Made by a program: the position numbers and the translations under genes. 64,000 nucleotides of DNA from JBOFIQ01 sp051654905 (GTDB lineage: Bacteria; Actinomycetota; Actinomycetes; Propionibacteriales; Propionibacteriaceae), in contig JBOFYY010000111.1 in NCBI GenBank assembly GCA_051654905.1, forward strand, positions 201,246 to 265,245. The letters run 5' to 3'. The notes beneath the pieces were generated by a model, which saw only the letters and a list, made by a program, of their open reading frames with translations, made no database searches and was not told the DNA's origin. This document shows positions 8,047 to 16,238 of the stretch, piece by piece (the first letter of the stretch is position 1; each line of letters opens with the position of its first letter).

Positions 8047-9579
8047 TCAAGAATCCAGATGGTTAGCTGCGCTTACAATGTCAGGAAAACTTGAAGCACA
8101 CAAATGTCTTGCTAGCTGTGAGCGAAGTTCCTTGTATCCTCCGCTTCCGCGTAACGCTGCTTTCGCTAGCCTCGCCTGTTCGTCAAGATCGGGTGCCCCG
8201 CTTGTCCTCCAGTCAAACGTTGTCAGCGCCTCGCAAAGCTGATTCAAGAACTCGAATACAGGCTGTTTTTTCAGTGTTTCCGCAGTGACTGCAACATTCT
8301 CTGGAGTGACATCAGCAAAATCAGAAAAATCTTGCCAGGCAGCGAGGCGCAGTTCTTTTTGCCGGATGAAGCAGAGATCATTTACGACATACTGAAAGCC
8401 TCGAACACCTTGGTCGGTCGCGAGCAAGGTGTTCGCACCGGTGAAGGCAGGTTCGTGGTACGTCTCATTAACCTCACTCAACCCATCAAGTTCAGCGGCA
8501 TCCTCTCGCAAGATCTTCGCCCAATCAGGCTCAGCTTTCTTAATCTTCTCAGCGAGCAGCTCCCAGACAGTCAGGAGAAATGCCGACTGCTGCAATCTGG
8601 ACCAGGAAAGCCCATCGCTGCTGTCAGGTGTTCCACCGAAGATGCCTCCGGGGCCTTTGTTTGATCGCCATGATTTGACCATGCTAGCTGTCAGGCTGCG
8701 AATGAATGCTGCCTGTGTCACCGGCCCGTTTTCTTTGCGCGTTCCGCCAAGCATGTTGATTCGGCGGTACCAAGGACTAGTCGGGCTAGACCAGAGTGCC
8801 TCTGTAAGCTCTTGTGCGCGACTCTCACGATAGACGTGCACCACTTCGCCGCTATCTAGCCAGTCCTGCTCGCGGAGCAAGGGGTAGAGATCGAAGGCTA
8901 GCGAAGGATTAATCTTCTTCGGTTTGATGTTGATCGTCCAGAAAAGATAGGCCTGCCAAGATATATCTAAGCCGTGAAACGCGACCACCGGCAGATAGTA
9001 ATCTTCGACATCTGCATCGCCATCATCGAAAGCGAAGAGCCGGTGCTGTCCATCAATGACCTCAATAGGTGGTATTCGATCCTCGTCGTCTTCAGCCGTA
9101 GAGGGCAGGTATAACGCTGCAGAAGTTGACTCCTTATCGTCACTGACCCGAATTATGCTATCAGCCGTTGCCTTTTTTCCGGATCGGACATCGCCCTCTG
9201 TGAGAATATTTACCACGACTGCCGTGGGTAGCCACCCAGGCTTTCTAAGGCTGTCATTCTCTGTGTTGCGACGCTTCGCCTCGCTGAGGCTAGACCAGGG
9301 GTATCCACCCTCGACGTACCTTCTAATTTCTTCGCTACGTTCCGGGTCGTGTTTGCGCTGGATACCCAGATCGTCTTTCCGAGGTGCGATGACGTCCGTG
9401 GAACGACGATAGATCCCCGCAAGCTTGCGTAACTGCGAAGCAGGGAGTGAGAACATGTAGAAGTGTTCTTTAGGGCGCGATTGCCTCTGTGATTCATCGT
9501 AGGTTAGCTCGTTCCACTGCGCTAACCACTGCCGCACGCGAAGAGCCGGGACTGGTGCCGATGGGTCCTGTTGCGTCAT
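8047..9579 (-). CDS. DGQHR-domain (DndB-like) protein
   Basis: A 510-aa first gene of the island operon. The signature DGQHR is at residues 176-180, preceded by the hydrophobic strand IPPIEVI and followed by the family-typical segment FWTINIKPKKINPSLAFDLYPLL. The DGQHR superfamily is ParB-related and includes DndB, the regulator of DNA phosphorothioation, and DpdB of deazaguanine modification; a nucleotide-binding or hydrolysing role is likely. No dnd or dpd partner genes are present. The next gene starts one base after its stop and the D12 methyltransferase is third, so the three proteins probably act on DNA together. ATG 9579 is the clear start. Confidence 0.85.
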   Translation of the reverse strand: MTQQDPSAPVPALRVRQWLAQWNELTYDESQRQSRPKEHFYMFSLPASQLRKLAGIYRRSTDVIAPRKDDLGIQRKHDPERSEEIRRYVEGGYPWSSLSEAKRRNTENDSLRKPGWLPTAVVVNILTEGDVRSGKKATADSIIRVSDDKESTSAALYLPSTAEDDEDRIPPIEVIDGQHRLFAFDDGDADVEDYYLPVVAFHGLDISWQAYLFWTINIKPKKINPSLAFDLYPLLREQDWLDSGEVVHVYRESRAQELTEALWSSPTSPWYRRINMLGGTRKENGPVTQAAFIRSLTASMVKSWRSNKGPGGIFGGTPDSSDGLSWSRLQQSAFLLTVWELLAEKIKKAEPDWAKILREDAAELDGLSEVNETYHEPAFTGANTLLATDQGVRGFQYVVNDLCFIRQKELRLAAWQDFSDFADVTPENVAVTAETLKKQPVFEFLNQLCEALTTFDWRTSGAPDLDEQARLAKAALRGSGGYKELRSQLARHLCASSFPDIVSAANHLDS

Positions 9580-9639
9580 CCTGGTTCTCCTGATTCGAAG
9601 TGTAATCGTCCACTAGACTATAGCGCCCATCCGACACAG

Positions 9640-9985
9640 ACCCAGCCGGTGTCCGATCACCGAGGGCAAGGCGCCCCTTCGAGACCTTGGAGGCGAGGGC
9701 CCAGCACAGATACCGGACCGATCCAGATCATCTTGAACGCGTTTCAGAGCTAGATGATGACGATGAGGTGCAGCCATCCGGGTCCGCCACCTCTCTATAC
9801 GGTCTCGGAGGACGGCTGCAGCGATGAGGTACGGGATCGATGAAGCATTGCCAGGACGCCTCACTGAGGCCGCGGCGGGTGCGGATTGCGTTGAGGAGTT
9901 GGCTGGTGGGCATGTAGTGACGCAGGAATTTGCGGGCGCGAACGCTGAGGACCCAGATGAGTCGGAGCATGACGAAGTTCTGTCA
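9640..9985 (-). pseudogene. Decayed gene for a small membrane protein family found in actinobacterial mobile DNA
   Basis: Read on the minus strand, one frame gives MLRLIWVLSVRARKF, LRHYMPTSQLLNAIRTRRGL; a second frame continues with IPYLIAAAVLRDRIE; a third gives NAFKMIWIGPVSVLG. Joined, these resemble a short actinobacterial membrane protein often mislabelled sulfate permease (RHYMP…LLDAIRTRRGLKWG…PYL). At least two frameshifts and two stops separate the pieces, so it is dead. The family commonly accompanies plasmids and integrated elements, which fits its place at the island edge. The family match is from memory and the boundaries are approximate. Confidence 0.5.
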
Positions 9986-10227
9986 TGGTCTCTGCGACAA
10001 GAATCTTGAAGGACTACCCGCCACAGCCTCCGGCACACCGGGGCTATGTGGATGACCGACGCCGGCATCGCCCTGCATAGGGCACCAGTCGATCGAGACG
10101 ATCAAGTGGTATCTCCACCCTGATCACCGCCACCTCAGAGGAAAGACAGTACCCCGCCACGACGAACCCCACTGTGACCGCTCCGAGCCTCTCCGATAGA
10201 GGGCCGGAGTACCGTCGTGTTCGTGTT

Positions 10228-10258
10228 TTGGTGCACCTCTTGGTCACCTTTTGGTGCG
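10228..10258 (+). repeat. Three phased TTGGT repeats near the right island end
   Basis: TTGGTGCAC starts at 10228, TTGGTCACC at 10240 and TTGGTGCGC at 10251, spaced 12 and 11 bases, about one helical turn. They lie some 145 bases inside the right direct repeat, where arm-type integrase or excisionase sites would be expected. Function is inferred. Confidence 0.4.
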
Positions 10259-10362
10259 CTTCCGCCGCCGACGAGGCCGGATGGAAGCGATCCATCCATG
10301 AACGAACGGAACGGTCGTATCGAGGAAGTGGATCAGCCAGTTACCACTTCCATATACGACGA

Positions 10363-10395
10363 AGCCTGGTGAAAGTTACTTCTCACCAGGGCTTT
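10363..10395 (+). terminator. Hairpin next to the right island boundary
   Basis: CCTGGTGA (10365-10372) pairs with TCACCAGG (10383-10390), extended by AG/CT across a bulge, then GCTTT. It may be a weak terminator or part of the recombination site. Confidence 0.4.
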
Positions 10396-10400
10396 CGATC

Positions 10401-10429
10401 GAACTGACAGGATTTGAACCTGTAACTCC
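10401..10429. repeat. Right direct repeat of the island (att-like, tRNA T-arm)
   Basis: 29 bases identical to 5105-5133. The sequence beyond the repeat diverges at once on both sides, defining the recombination core. No complete tRNA extends from it on either strand. Confidence 0.8.
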
Positions 10430-10459
10430 CTATTTTTCAGTTTTATTGACTCATCACAG

Positions 10460-10571
10460 CTAGACTTCATCTAGATGGTAAAATTGCCGTCAGGCTCTGA
10501 GCACCCATAACGGTGTGCCGAGCAGAACGCTATGGCCCCTTGACGGGGGTCCGACAAAGAGGCTCATAGAA
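10460..10571 (+). promoter_or_regulatory. Structured leader RNA upstream of the DEAD-box helicase
   Basis: The roughly 140 bases between the island and the helicase start can fold repeatedly: CTAGA (10460-10464) with TCTAG (10470-10474), CACC with GGTG around 10502-10515, CCCC with GGGG around 10536-10547, and an outer CTATG (10529-10533) with CATAG (10566-10570) that closes just before the start codon. TTGACT at 10446 could be a -35 element, but no convincing -10 follows. Helicase mRNAs are often controlled through their leaders, so a cis-regulatory RNA is plausible. I cannot name an established family. Confidence 0.4.
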
Positions 10572-12077
10572 GTGAATAAGGACCATACCTCTGCACCTTC
10601 GGCGCAGACTTTTGTCGATCTCGGCGTTAATGCCGATATTGCAGCAGCATTAGCTCAAGTAGGAATCACTACCCCATTCCCAATCCAAGCAATGGCTATC
10701 CCTATTGCCCTTCAAGGCACCGATATGGTGGGGCAAGCTCGTACTGGAACTGGTAAAACGTTAGCTTTTGGTATTTCTACCTTGCAGCGAATCAGTGTCC
10801 CTGGCGAAGCTGATTATGACGAACTAGAGTTCCCGGGCAAACCGCAAGCTTTGATTATGGCTCCCACTCGCGAGCTTGCTATCCAGGTAGCTAAAGATAT
10901 GGAAACTGCCTCTAGCGTTCGCAAAGCTAGAGTCTTAACTGTTTATGGTGGAGTGTCATATGACTCCCAGCTGGAAGCTTTAGCTAGCGGCGTCGACGTC
11001 GTCGTAGGAACTCCCGGCCGGCTTCTAGATCTAGTTCAGCGCGGTTCGCTTAATTTGCGTCACGTCAAGGTTGTAGTACTTGATGAGGCCGATGAAATGC
11101 TTGATTTAGGTTTCTTGCCTGATGTCGAGCGGCTATTGTCACAAACTCCGTTAAGCCGCCAAACATTGCTTTTCTCGGCAACAATGCCTTCAGCAATCAT
11201 GTCGCTGGCTCGTAATCATTTGTCGCACCCAGTTAATATTCGTGCTGAAGCTCATGACGCCAACGTCACAGTTCCAGACACCACGCAATTTGTTTACCAA
11301 GCCCACGATCTTGATAAACCAGAAATGATCGCCCGTATTTTCCAGTCCCCTGATTTTTCCAAGGGAATGGTTTTTACTAAAACTAAGCGTGCCGCACAGC
11401 GGTTATCTGACGATCTCGAAGCCCGAGGTTTCAAGGTTGCTTCGCTACATGGCGACCTTAACCAGACAGCTCGTGAACGTGCTTTGAAGCGTTTTCGTCG
11501 CGACGATATCGACATTCTTGTCTCAACCGATGTAGCCGCTCGTGGTATTGATGTCACTGGAGTGAGCCACGTCATCAATAATGAATGTCCTGATGATGAC
11601 AAAGCTTATGTTCACCGTATCGGCCGTACTGGACGTGCCGGAGCTAAAGGTGTTGCTGTAACACTTGTAGATTGGTCAGATATTGTCCGTTGGAAAACGA
11701 TCAATAAGGTACTAGATCTGCCATTCCCTGACCCGGTAGAAACCTATTCCACTTCTGCCCATCTCTACGCCGATCTTGCTATCCCGGAGGGAACCAAAGG
11801 GCGATTGCCAGGCGCTGCACCACAAAAAGAAGCAGCTCCTAGTAAGAATCGTTCTCGTTCGCAGAGCAAAGAGGAAGGGCGCGAACGTCCTCGTGAAGCT
11901 CGCCAACCTTCAACTCGCACTCGCCGTAGATTACGCAATGGCGAGCCGGTAACCAAGGAAGTCCCAGAAACAAGTGTTTCCGTGGAAAATCCTGCCGAAA
12001 AACCAGCTAAACCACGACGACGTCGAGGCGGCCGCAACCGTAGCAAAGGCGAAGCCGCCCCCGAACAAACGTCTTAA
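10572..12077 (+). CDS. rhlE: DEAD-box ATP-dependent RNA helicase, RhlE-like
   Basis: About 501 aa from GTG 10572 (VNKDHTSAPS…FVDLGV), where homologues start. A longer in-frame GTG at 10515 would translate the leader and is unlikely; AGAGG lies 10 bases upstream of 10572. Motifs in order: Q motif (TPFPIQ), Walker A ARTGTGKT, PTREL, DEAD box LDEADEM, SAT (FSATMPS), and motif VI HRIGRTGRAG. The C-terminal 100 residues are Arg/Lys/Glu-rich and probably bind RNA. It unwinds RNA duplexes, likely in ribosome assembly, RNA decay or cold adaptation. Its stop overlaps the stop of trpS, which converges on it, by three bases. Confidence 0.9.
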   Translation: MNKDHTSAPSAQTFVDLGVNADIAAALAQVGITTPFPIQAMAIPIALQGTDMVGQARTGTGKTLAFGISTLQRISVPGEADYDELEFPGKPQALIMAPTRELAIQVAKDMETASSVRKARVLTVYGGVSYDSQLEALASGVDVVVGTPGRLLDLVQRGSLNLRHVKVVVLDEADEMLDLGFLPDVERLLSQTPLSRQTLLFSATMPSAIMSLARNHLSHPVNIRAEAHDANVTVPDTTQFVYQAHDLDKPEMIARIFQSPDFSKGMVFTKTKRAAQRLSDDLEARGFKVASLHGDLNQTARERALKRFRRDDIDILVSTDVAARGIDVTGVSHVINNECPDDDKAYVHRIGRTGRAGAKGVAVTLVDWSDIVRWKTINKVLDLPFPDPVETYSTSAHLYADLAIPEGTKGRLPGAAPQKEAAPSKNRSRSQSKEEGRERPREARQPSTRTRRRLRNGEPVTKEVPETSVSVENPAEKPAKPRRRRGGRNRSKGEAAPEQTS

Positions 12078-13159
12078 TAAACCATCTTCATAGCAGTACG
12101 CACTTCAGTAAGAGTTGCTTCAGCAATATCGCTAGCCCGATCATTTCCGCTCCGCAATACGGTTCGTAAATGATCGGGATTAGCGATAAGTTCAGCACGT
12201 AACGCACGATGTGGTGCCAACTTTTCATTGAGAGCTTCAGTCAACATGCGTTTCAGTTGTCCTGCTCCACCATCACCAATTTCTTTGGCGATAGCCACCG
12301 GGTCACGATCAGTACAAAGCCCAGTTAGTAGCAACAGATTAGCTACTTCTGGACGATTAGTTGGGTCGTAGGTGATGAAACGTTCTGAATCAGTTTTAGC
12401 TTTCTTAATCTGTTTAGCGGTTTCGTCAGCAGTCATAGCTAGATCGACAGTATTTCCGTGAGATTTACTCATCTTTCCACCATCCATACCCAAGATATTG
12501 GTGGCTTTAGTTAGCAAGGCTTCTGGCTGTGGGAATATTGGCTGATCTTGGTTTACTCGACCATAGCGTTCGTCGAAACGCCGCGCGATAACGCGGGTAA
12601 TCTCGATATGAGGTAGTTGATCTTTACCTACCGGAACCAGATTAGATTTACAGAATAAAATATCGGCGGCTTGATGCACTGGGAAGGTAAGCATCAATCC
12701 AGACATTGGTCGATTCAGATGCTCTAGCTCTTCTTTTACAGTTGGATTACGACGTAGCTCCGCGTCGGTGACCAATGCCAAGAACGGTAATATCAGCTGA
12801 TTTAGTGCGGTAATCGTCGAATGAGTAAAGATTGTGGAACGATTTGGATCAATCCCTGCAGCAAGATAATCCGCCACAGCATTTAGTACTCGACCATCTA
12901 AATCTGCTACTGAATCACGGTCATAAATTGTCTGATAGTCAGCAATGATGACGAAGGACTCCACACCTAGATTCTGTAGTCGTACTCGATTCAACAGTGA
13001 ACCGAAATAATGACCGATATGCAGTAATCCGGTAGGGCGATCTCCAGTTAATATCCGAAACTTACCGGGATTAGCAGCAAGTTCTGCTTCGATTTTAGCG
13101 CTCCGGGCTTGGGAAGCAGCTAAGGTGCCATCGGTATTCTCGGAAATCTCAATACTCAT
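12074..13159 (-). CDS. trpS: Tryptophanyl-tRNA synthetase
   Basis: A 361-aa class I synthetase that charges tRNA-Trp. GDRPTGLLHIGH (39-50) contains the HIGH motif and KMSKS is at 229-233 (GGKMSKSHGN). A roughly 35-residue N-terminal extension precedes the catalytic core; the start at 13159 is supported by AGGA seven bases upstream. The gene converges on the helicase gene with overlapping stop codons. The next gene upstream on the same strand is the PHP phosphoesterase, 54 bases away. Confidence 0.95.
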   Translation of the reverse strand: MSIEISENTDGTLAASQARSAKIEAELAANPGKFRILTGDRPTGLLHIGHYFGSLLNRVRLQNLGVESFVIIADYQTIYDRDSVADLDGRVLNAVADYLAAGIDPNRSTIFTHSTITALNQLILPFLALVTDAELRRNPTVKEELEHLNRPMSGLMLTFPVHQAADILFCKSNLVPVGKDQLPHIEITRVIARRFDERYGRVNQDQPIFPQPEALLTKATNILGMDGGKMSKSHGNTVDLAMTADETAKQIKKAKTDSERFITYDPTNRPEVANLLLLTGLCTDRDPVAIAKEIGDGGAGQLKRMLTEALNEKLAPHRALRAELIANPDHLRTVLRSGNDRASDIAEATLTEVRTAMKMVY

Positions 13160-13212
13160 TCGGTAATCCTAGCGCGACCATAGGCGCTAGGCATATCTTT
13201 ATTATTATGGAA

Positions 13213-14067
13213 CTAGCTGCTGGTCCTGTTCGCTAGCAACTCTTTTAGCCTTAGCAGCATCTCTGGAGAAGTAGTGTTACAGGCTAACTCATGATTCACT
13301 TTGCCGAGTCCGTGATAATCAGAAGATCCAGTTTTAAGAACCTCGTATTGTTGCAAAAACTTACCCAATGCCATCCGAGCAGCACTATCGTGGTCTTGGT
13401 GATCGACTTCAATACCATCTAACTTTTCATCACTAATTAGTTGTTCTAAATAGTCATAAGTAAAGGTATTTCGTGATCCTCTACCCCACGGATGAGCTAG
13501 AACTGCTACCCCACCTGCCTGTTGGATGAGAGATATTGCTCGTGACAGTGAGCAAGTATAGCGTTCTACATAGCCAGGCATTCCTTCTCCTAGCCAATGA
13601 TCGAATGCTTCTTTCCGGTCGCTAACGTATCCTCGTTTTACCATGACATCAGCGATATGTGGACGCCCTATCGACGATGCCGTGCCAGCCTGTGCCATAA
13701 CTTCAGCTACGGTGATTTCGCGATCTGCCGCAGTAAGTTGTCTAACCATTGCAGCTACCCGCCCAGAACGTCCACCTCGAATTTTCGCTAGTTCTAGGCA
13801 CAATATTTCATTTGTTACATCACAGCCATAACCTAATAGGTGAGCTGATGTACCATCACTAGCCTTACAAGACATCTCTAGTCCAGCAACTAGCTCAATA
13901 CCCATATTCATAGCGCAATCGTTAGCTTCAACAAGACCATCGAAAGTATCGTGGTCGCAAAGAGCTACTACATCAAGCCCTTGTTGCGCTGCTTTAATCA
14001 CTAGTTGGCTCGGAGAGTCTGTGCCATCGGAAATGTTGCTATGTGTATGCAAATCAATGGTGGTCAT
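13213..14067 (-). CDS. PHP-domain metal-dependent phosphoesterase (RNase AM/TrpH type)
   Basis: A 284-aa PHP-domain protein. Metal-binding motifs: DLHTHSNISDG at the start, DHDTFDG near residue 40, GLEMS in the sixties, LAHPWG near 190 and the late DYHG. This single-domain form matches the YciV/TrpH group, some members of which are 5'-3' exonucleases that act on short RNAs or nucleotide phosphates (RNase AM). A GGAAAGGA ribosome site precedes ATG 14067. It is divergent from the DUF2505 gene with 80 bases between them. Confidence 0.88.
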   Translation of the reverse strand: MTTIDLHTHSNISDGTDSPSQLVIKAAQQGLDVVALCDHDTFDGLVEANDCAMNMGIELVAGLEMSCKASDGTSAHLLGYGCDVTNEILCLELAKIRGGRSGRVAAMVRQLTAADREITVAEVMAQAGTASSIGRPHIADVMVKRGYVSDRKEAFDHWLGEGMPGYVERYTCSLSRAISLIQQAGGVAVLAHPWGRGSRNTFTYDYLEQLISDEKLDGIEVDHQDHDSAARMALGKFLQQYEVLKTGSSDYHGLGKVNHELACNTTSPEMLLRLKELLANRTSS

Positions 14068-14147
14068 GGTATTTATTTCCTTTCCATACCTAGTTATTGT
14101 CTGGATTCTAGTTACATGGTTTACACAGAAAGCGGATAATAAGAACT

Positions 14148-14621
14148 ATGAACTTCACTTCACGTAACGATTTTGCCGCCACCCCAGATGCGGTCATTAC
14201 TATGCTCACCGATCGGGCTTTCATCGAAGAAGTGTGTCGCGCTGGTGGCGTTGCTACCCCTGATATCGCTACCGATAATTATCACACTAGTTACACTTTT
14301 GCTTTTCCTGCTCCAGCATTGGTTAAAAAATTCACCGATGCAACTGTTCGATTAACAGCTGACACTAACTGGTCTGACGCTGCTTCAGATGGTTCACGTG
14401 ATGGAATCCTCACCATATCTGCATCGGGTTTGCCTATGAAGGCTGGCGGTACAGCTACACTTCGCCCTGATGGACGTGGGACTGTGATTGATTATCGTGG
14501 AGATTTCAGCGTTACAGTTCCAATTATAGGCAAGAAAATCGAGAAACAAGCCACCCTATTCATCCCAGAAGCTTTCCAGCTATTACAGGAAGTAGGAGAT
14601 AAATGGATTTGTAAATATTAG
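14148..14621 (+). CDS. DUF2505 protein (SRPBCC-like fold)
   Basis: A 157-aa protein matching the actinobacterial DUF2505 family: N-terminal F.SRNDFAATPDAV, a central beta-rich region, and the end IPIIGKKIEKQA followed by an amphipathic helix. The pattern is that of START/SRPBCC lipid- or ligand-binding folds. No signal peptide is present. Its ligand is unknown. It stands alone between the divergent PHP gene and the lipoprotein gene. Confidence 0.8.
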   Translation: MNFTSRNDFAATPDAVITMLTDRAFIEEVCRAGGVATPDIATDNYHTSYTFAFPAPALVKKFTDATVRLTADTNWSDAASDGSRDGILTISASGLPMKAGGTATLRPDGRGTVIDYRGDFSVTVPIIGKKIEKQATLFIPEAFQLLQEVGDKWICKY

Positions 14622-14684
14622 CCATACGCCTCCTCGTTAGTAGCTATGCTGTAACCATCTTCTACGAAAGAGGAATTACTTATA

Positions 14685-15382
14685 ATGATAATAATAAACA
14701 AAACTAGTTACCACATATGCAAACCATTCATTTGTATCGCAATGCTTTTGATAATAATGCTGTCTGGTTGTGGCATAAAAACATATGGAGAACAAACAAT
14801 GCGTAAAGACTACTCGGGAAGAACTCAAAAAGATGTAGAAAAATTATCCCTTGAAGAAGAATTCAACCTCTTCAAAGAACGCTACTACCAAATGCAAGAA
14901 ATCCTAGAAGACGCCCAAAAAGCTATCAGCAACAAACTATGGCACCAAGGCGGTGGTGAAAGAATTCCTGCTGGAGGAGGATTCCGTGGCGCACACAGCG
15001 ATCTACCAGAAGCAACCGACCTAAACAGCTACTACCTAGACGCAGCCCGGATGATATATCTACCCAACACCGGAACCGAAACCGACCTAGACATCATGGC
15101 CACCTACTTCAACAAAAAAGGCTGGACCTCACACACCAAAAAATCAGTAAAGACTACTACATCATCGCAGACACCGGAACCGGCTGGTATATAGAATACC
15201 GAGCAAGCCCACCACCAGAAATATCAGCAATAAGCATCCGAAGCGACCTCTACTGGACAAACAACTCCAACAACCTACTCGGAGCAATCAGTGACAGAAG
15301 CTACGGAACAAGCCCCAACGAAGTACCACCAGGCACATACCTCCCATTCCCCAAATGGGAAGACCCAATAACAGAAAAATAA
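14685..15382 (+). pseudogene. Lipoprotein gene with a frameshift in an A6 run
   Basis: The first frame (14685-15194) encodes a signal peptide with lipobox LSGC near residue 27 and a coiled, charged segment. The protein-like sequence then continues in the next frame from about 15144 to 15382 (SKDYYIIADTGTGWYIEYRA … PFPKWEDPITEK). The switch coincides with six A residues at 15138-15143; a seventh A would restore one 232-codon frame. So the gene is either frameshifted, phase-variable at the homopolymer, or a sequencing artefact. Codons are rich in A/C-ending forms, unlike neighbours, hinting at foreign origin. AGAGGAA precedes the start. I do not recognise the lipoprotein family. Confidence 0.75.
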
Positions 15383-15390
15383 CGATACTT

Positions 15391-15609
15391 TTACTCGTCT
15401 ACCTCTACCCATGCCTCATCATCAAGGTCAAGAAACTCACGTACTGATACCTCATCAGCAGTGGTTGCTACCACCCATACGATCTCTTCGTCATCATCCT
15501 CACCAGCAAAGCGTTCTTTGATAACTGCAACTTCATACTCGTTATCATCAAGGATTTCAGCAGCCTCCACAGCTGCATCTTCGCTATCAAAATGAATACG
15601 AGTTGTCAT
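15391..15609 (-). CDS. Small acidic protein, function unknown
   Basis: A 72-aa protein, strongly acidic, with an N-terminal TTRIHFDSEDAAVEAAEIL stretch suggestive of a ferredoxin-like alpha/beta fold. ATG 15609 is chosen because AGGTGAG stands directly upstream; the longer start at 15618 lies inside that ribosome site. No recognised domain. The stop lies 9 bases from the end of the frameshifted lipoprotein gene on the opposite strand. Confidence 0.7.
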   Translation of the reverse strand: MTTRIHFDSEDAAVEAAEILDDNEYEVAVIKERFAGEDDDEEIVWVVATTADEVSVREFLDLDDEAWVEVDE

Positions 15610-15695
15610 AAATCTCACCTTTCTTTACGACCGCTTTAATGCAGCCAACTTATTAATTAGATCGCAAGACAGTTACCGTATCGAAGAATCTCTAG

Positions 15696-16166
15696 CTAGG
15701 GAAGTAGCCTGCTACGAATCTCCGATATTTCATCTGGGGAATACCACAATAAATCAGCTACTTCTAGCAGCTTTTGCACTGCATCGTGCTCCCACAGATC
15801 AGCTAACGAAGAAGTAGCTTCTGCTATTTTTCGAGCTGCAGCTACCTGTGGAGCGACTTCTGGTTCGTCAAGAAAAATGCCGGTAACTTGGCTCCATGCT
15901 AAGGAAGCTACTGTTACTTTTCCAAAAGAATCATGATGATCATTCGCTGTTGCTTGAGCAACTACAACTAGCCGCTGCGACGCTGCAAGTAATGAAGCCA
16001 CCGATGCGTAAGTAAGCGCCGCAAAATCGGCATCCTCATCCATATCTGCGGTATATCCAAGTCCTTCATACAAACTTGGAGTAGGAGCATAGGCGGTAAA
16101 GTTACTTAAGGGAGCCAACAGCAGACTATCTAGTTCAGCACGAGTCAATGGAACACAAATCAGCAC
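15696..16166 (-). CDS. DUF6912-like protein
   Basis: A 156-aa protein. The opening (VPLTRAELDSLL … AYAPTPSLYE) and the AALTYASVASL region match the actinobacterial DUF6912 pattern as I remember it. It has no membrane segment. It lies downstream of secA and the Rv3235-like gene on the same strand. The molecular role is unknown. Confidence 0.7.
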   Translation of the reverse strand: MLICVPLTRAELDSLLLAPLSNFTAYAPTPSLYEGLGYTADMDEDADFAALTYASVASLLAASQRLVVVAQATANDHHDSFGKVTVASLAWSQVTGIFLDEPEVAPQVAAARKIAEATSSLADLWEHDAVQKLLEVADLLWYSPDEISEIRSRLLP

Positions 16167-16238
16167 TTACTATCTCCTCCAGATGCTAGAGTCCATCGCT
16201 GTATAACAACTAATAAAGCTTACTGTCAGCTACTCTAA

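Larger units (their letters stand above)
9580..10400. other. GC-rich decayed right end of the island
   Basis: About 820 bases distinctly richer in GC than the rest of the window. It holds the remnant of a small membrane-protein gene (about 9640-9985), three phased TTGGT repeats (10228-10258) and a hairpin at 10363-10393. The remaining open frames on both strands look like noise. The operon promoter for the DGQHR gene should lie just above 9579 but no clear -10/-35 pair stands out. Confidence 0.5.
5105..10429. mobile_element. Integrated genomic island bounded by 29-bp direct repeats
   Basis: A perfect 29-bp direct repeat at 5105-5133 and 10401-10429 flanks a block whose base composition and codon use differ from both sides. 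The repeat contains a complete tRNA T-arm (ACAGG stem, TTCAAAT loop, CCTGT stem, read on the minus strand), the usual kind of target for tyrosine integrases. The block holds three co-oriented genes (5516-9579) and GC-rich decayed DNA at its right end. No integrase, relaxase or replication gene is recognisable, so it is either a remnant or moved in trans. The flanking DUF3107 and rhlE-like genes are near neighbours in other actinobacteria, which supports insertion between them. Confidence 0.75.

Noticed and set aside
9613..10068. A 151-codon minus-strand frame as an intact gene
   Set aside because: Only its middle resembles a protein, while neighbouring pieces of the same protein lie in other frames; a decayed gene explains it better.
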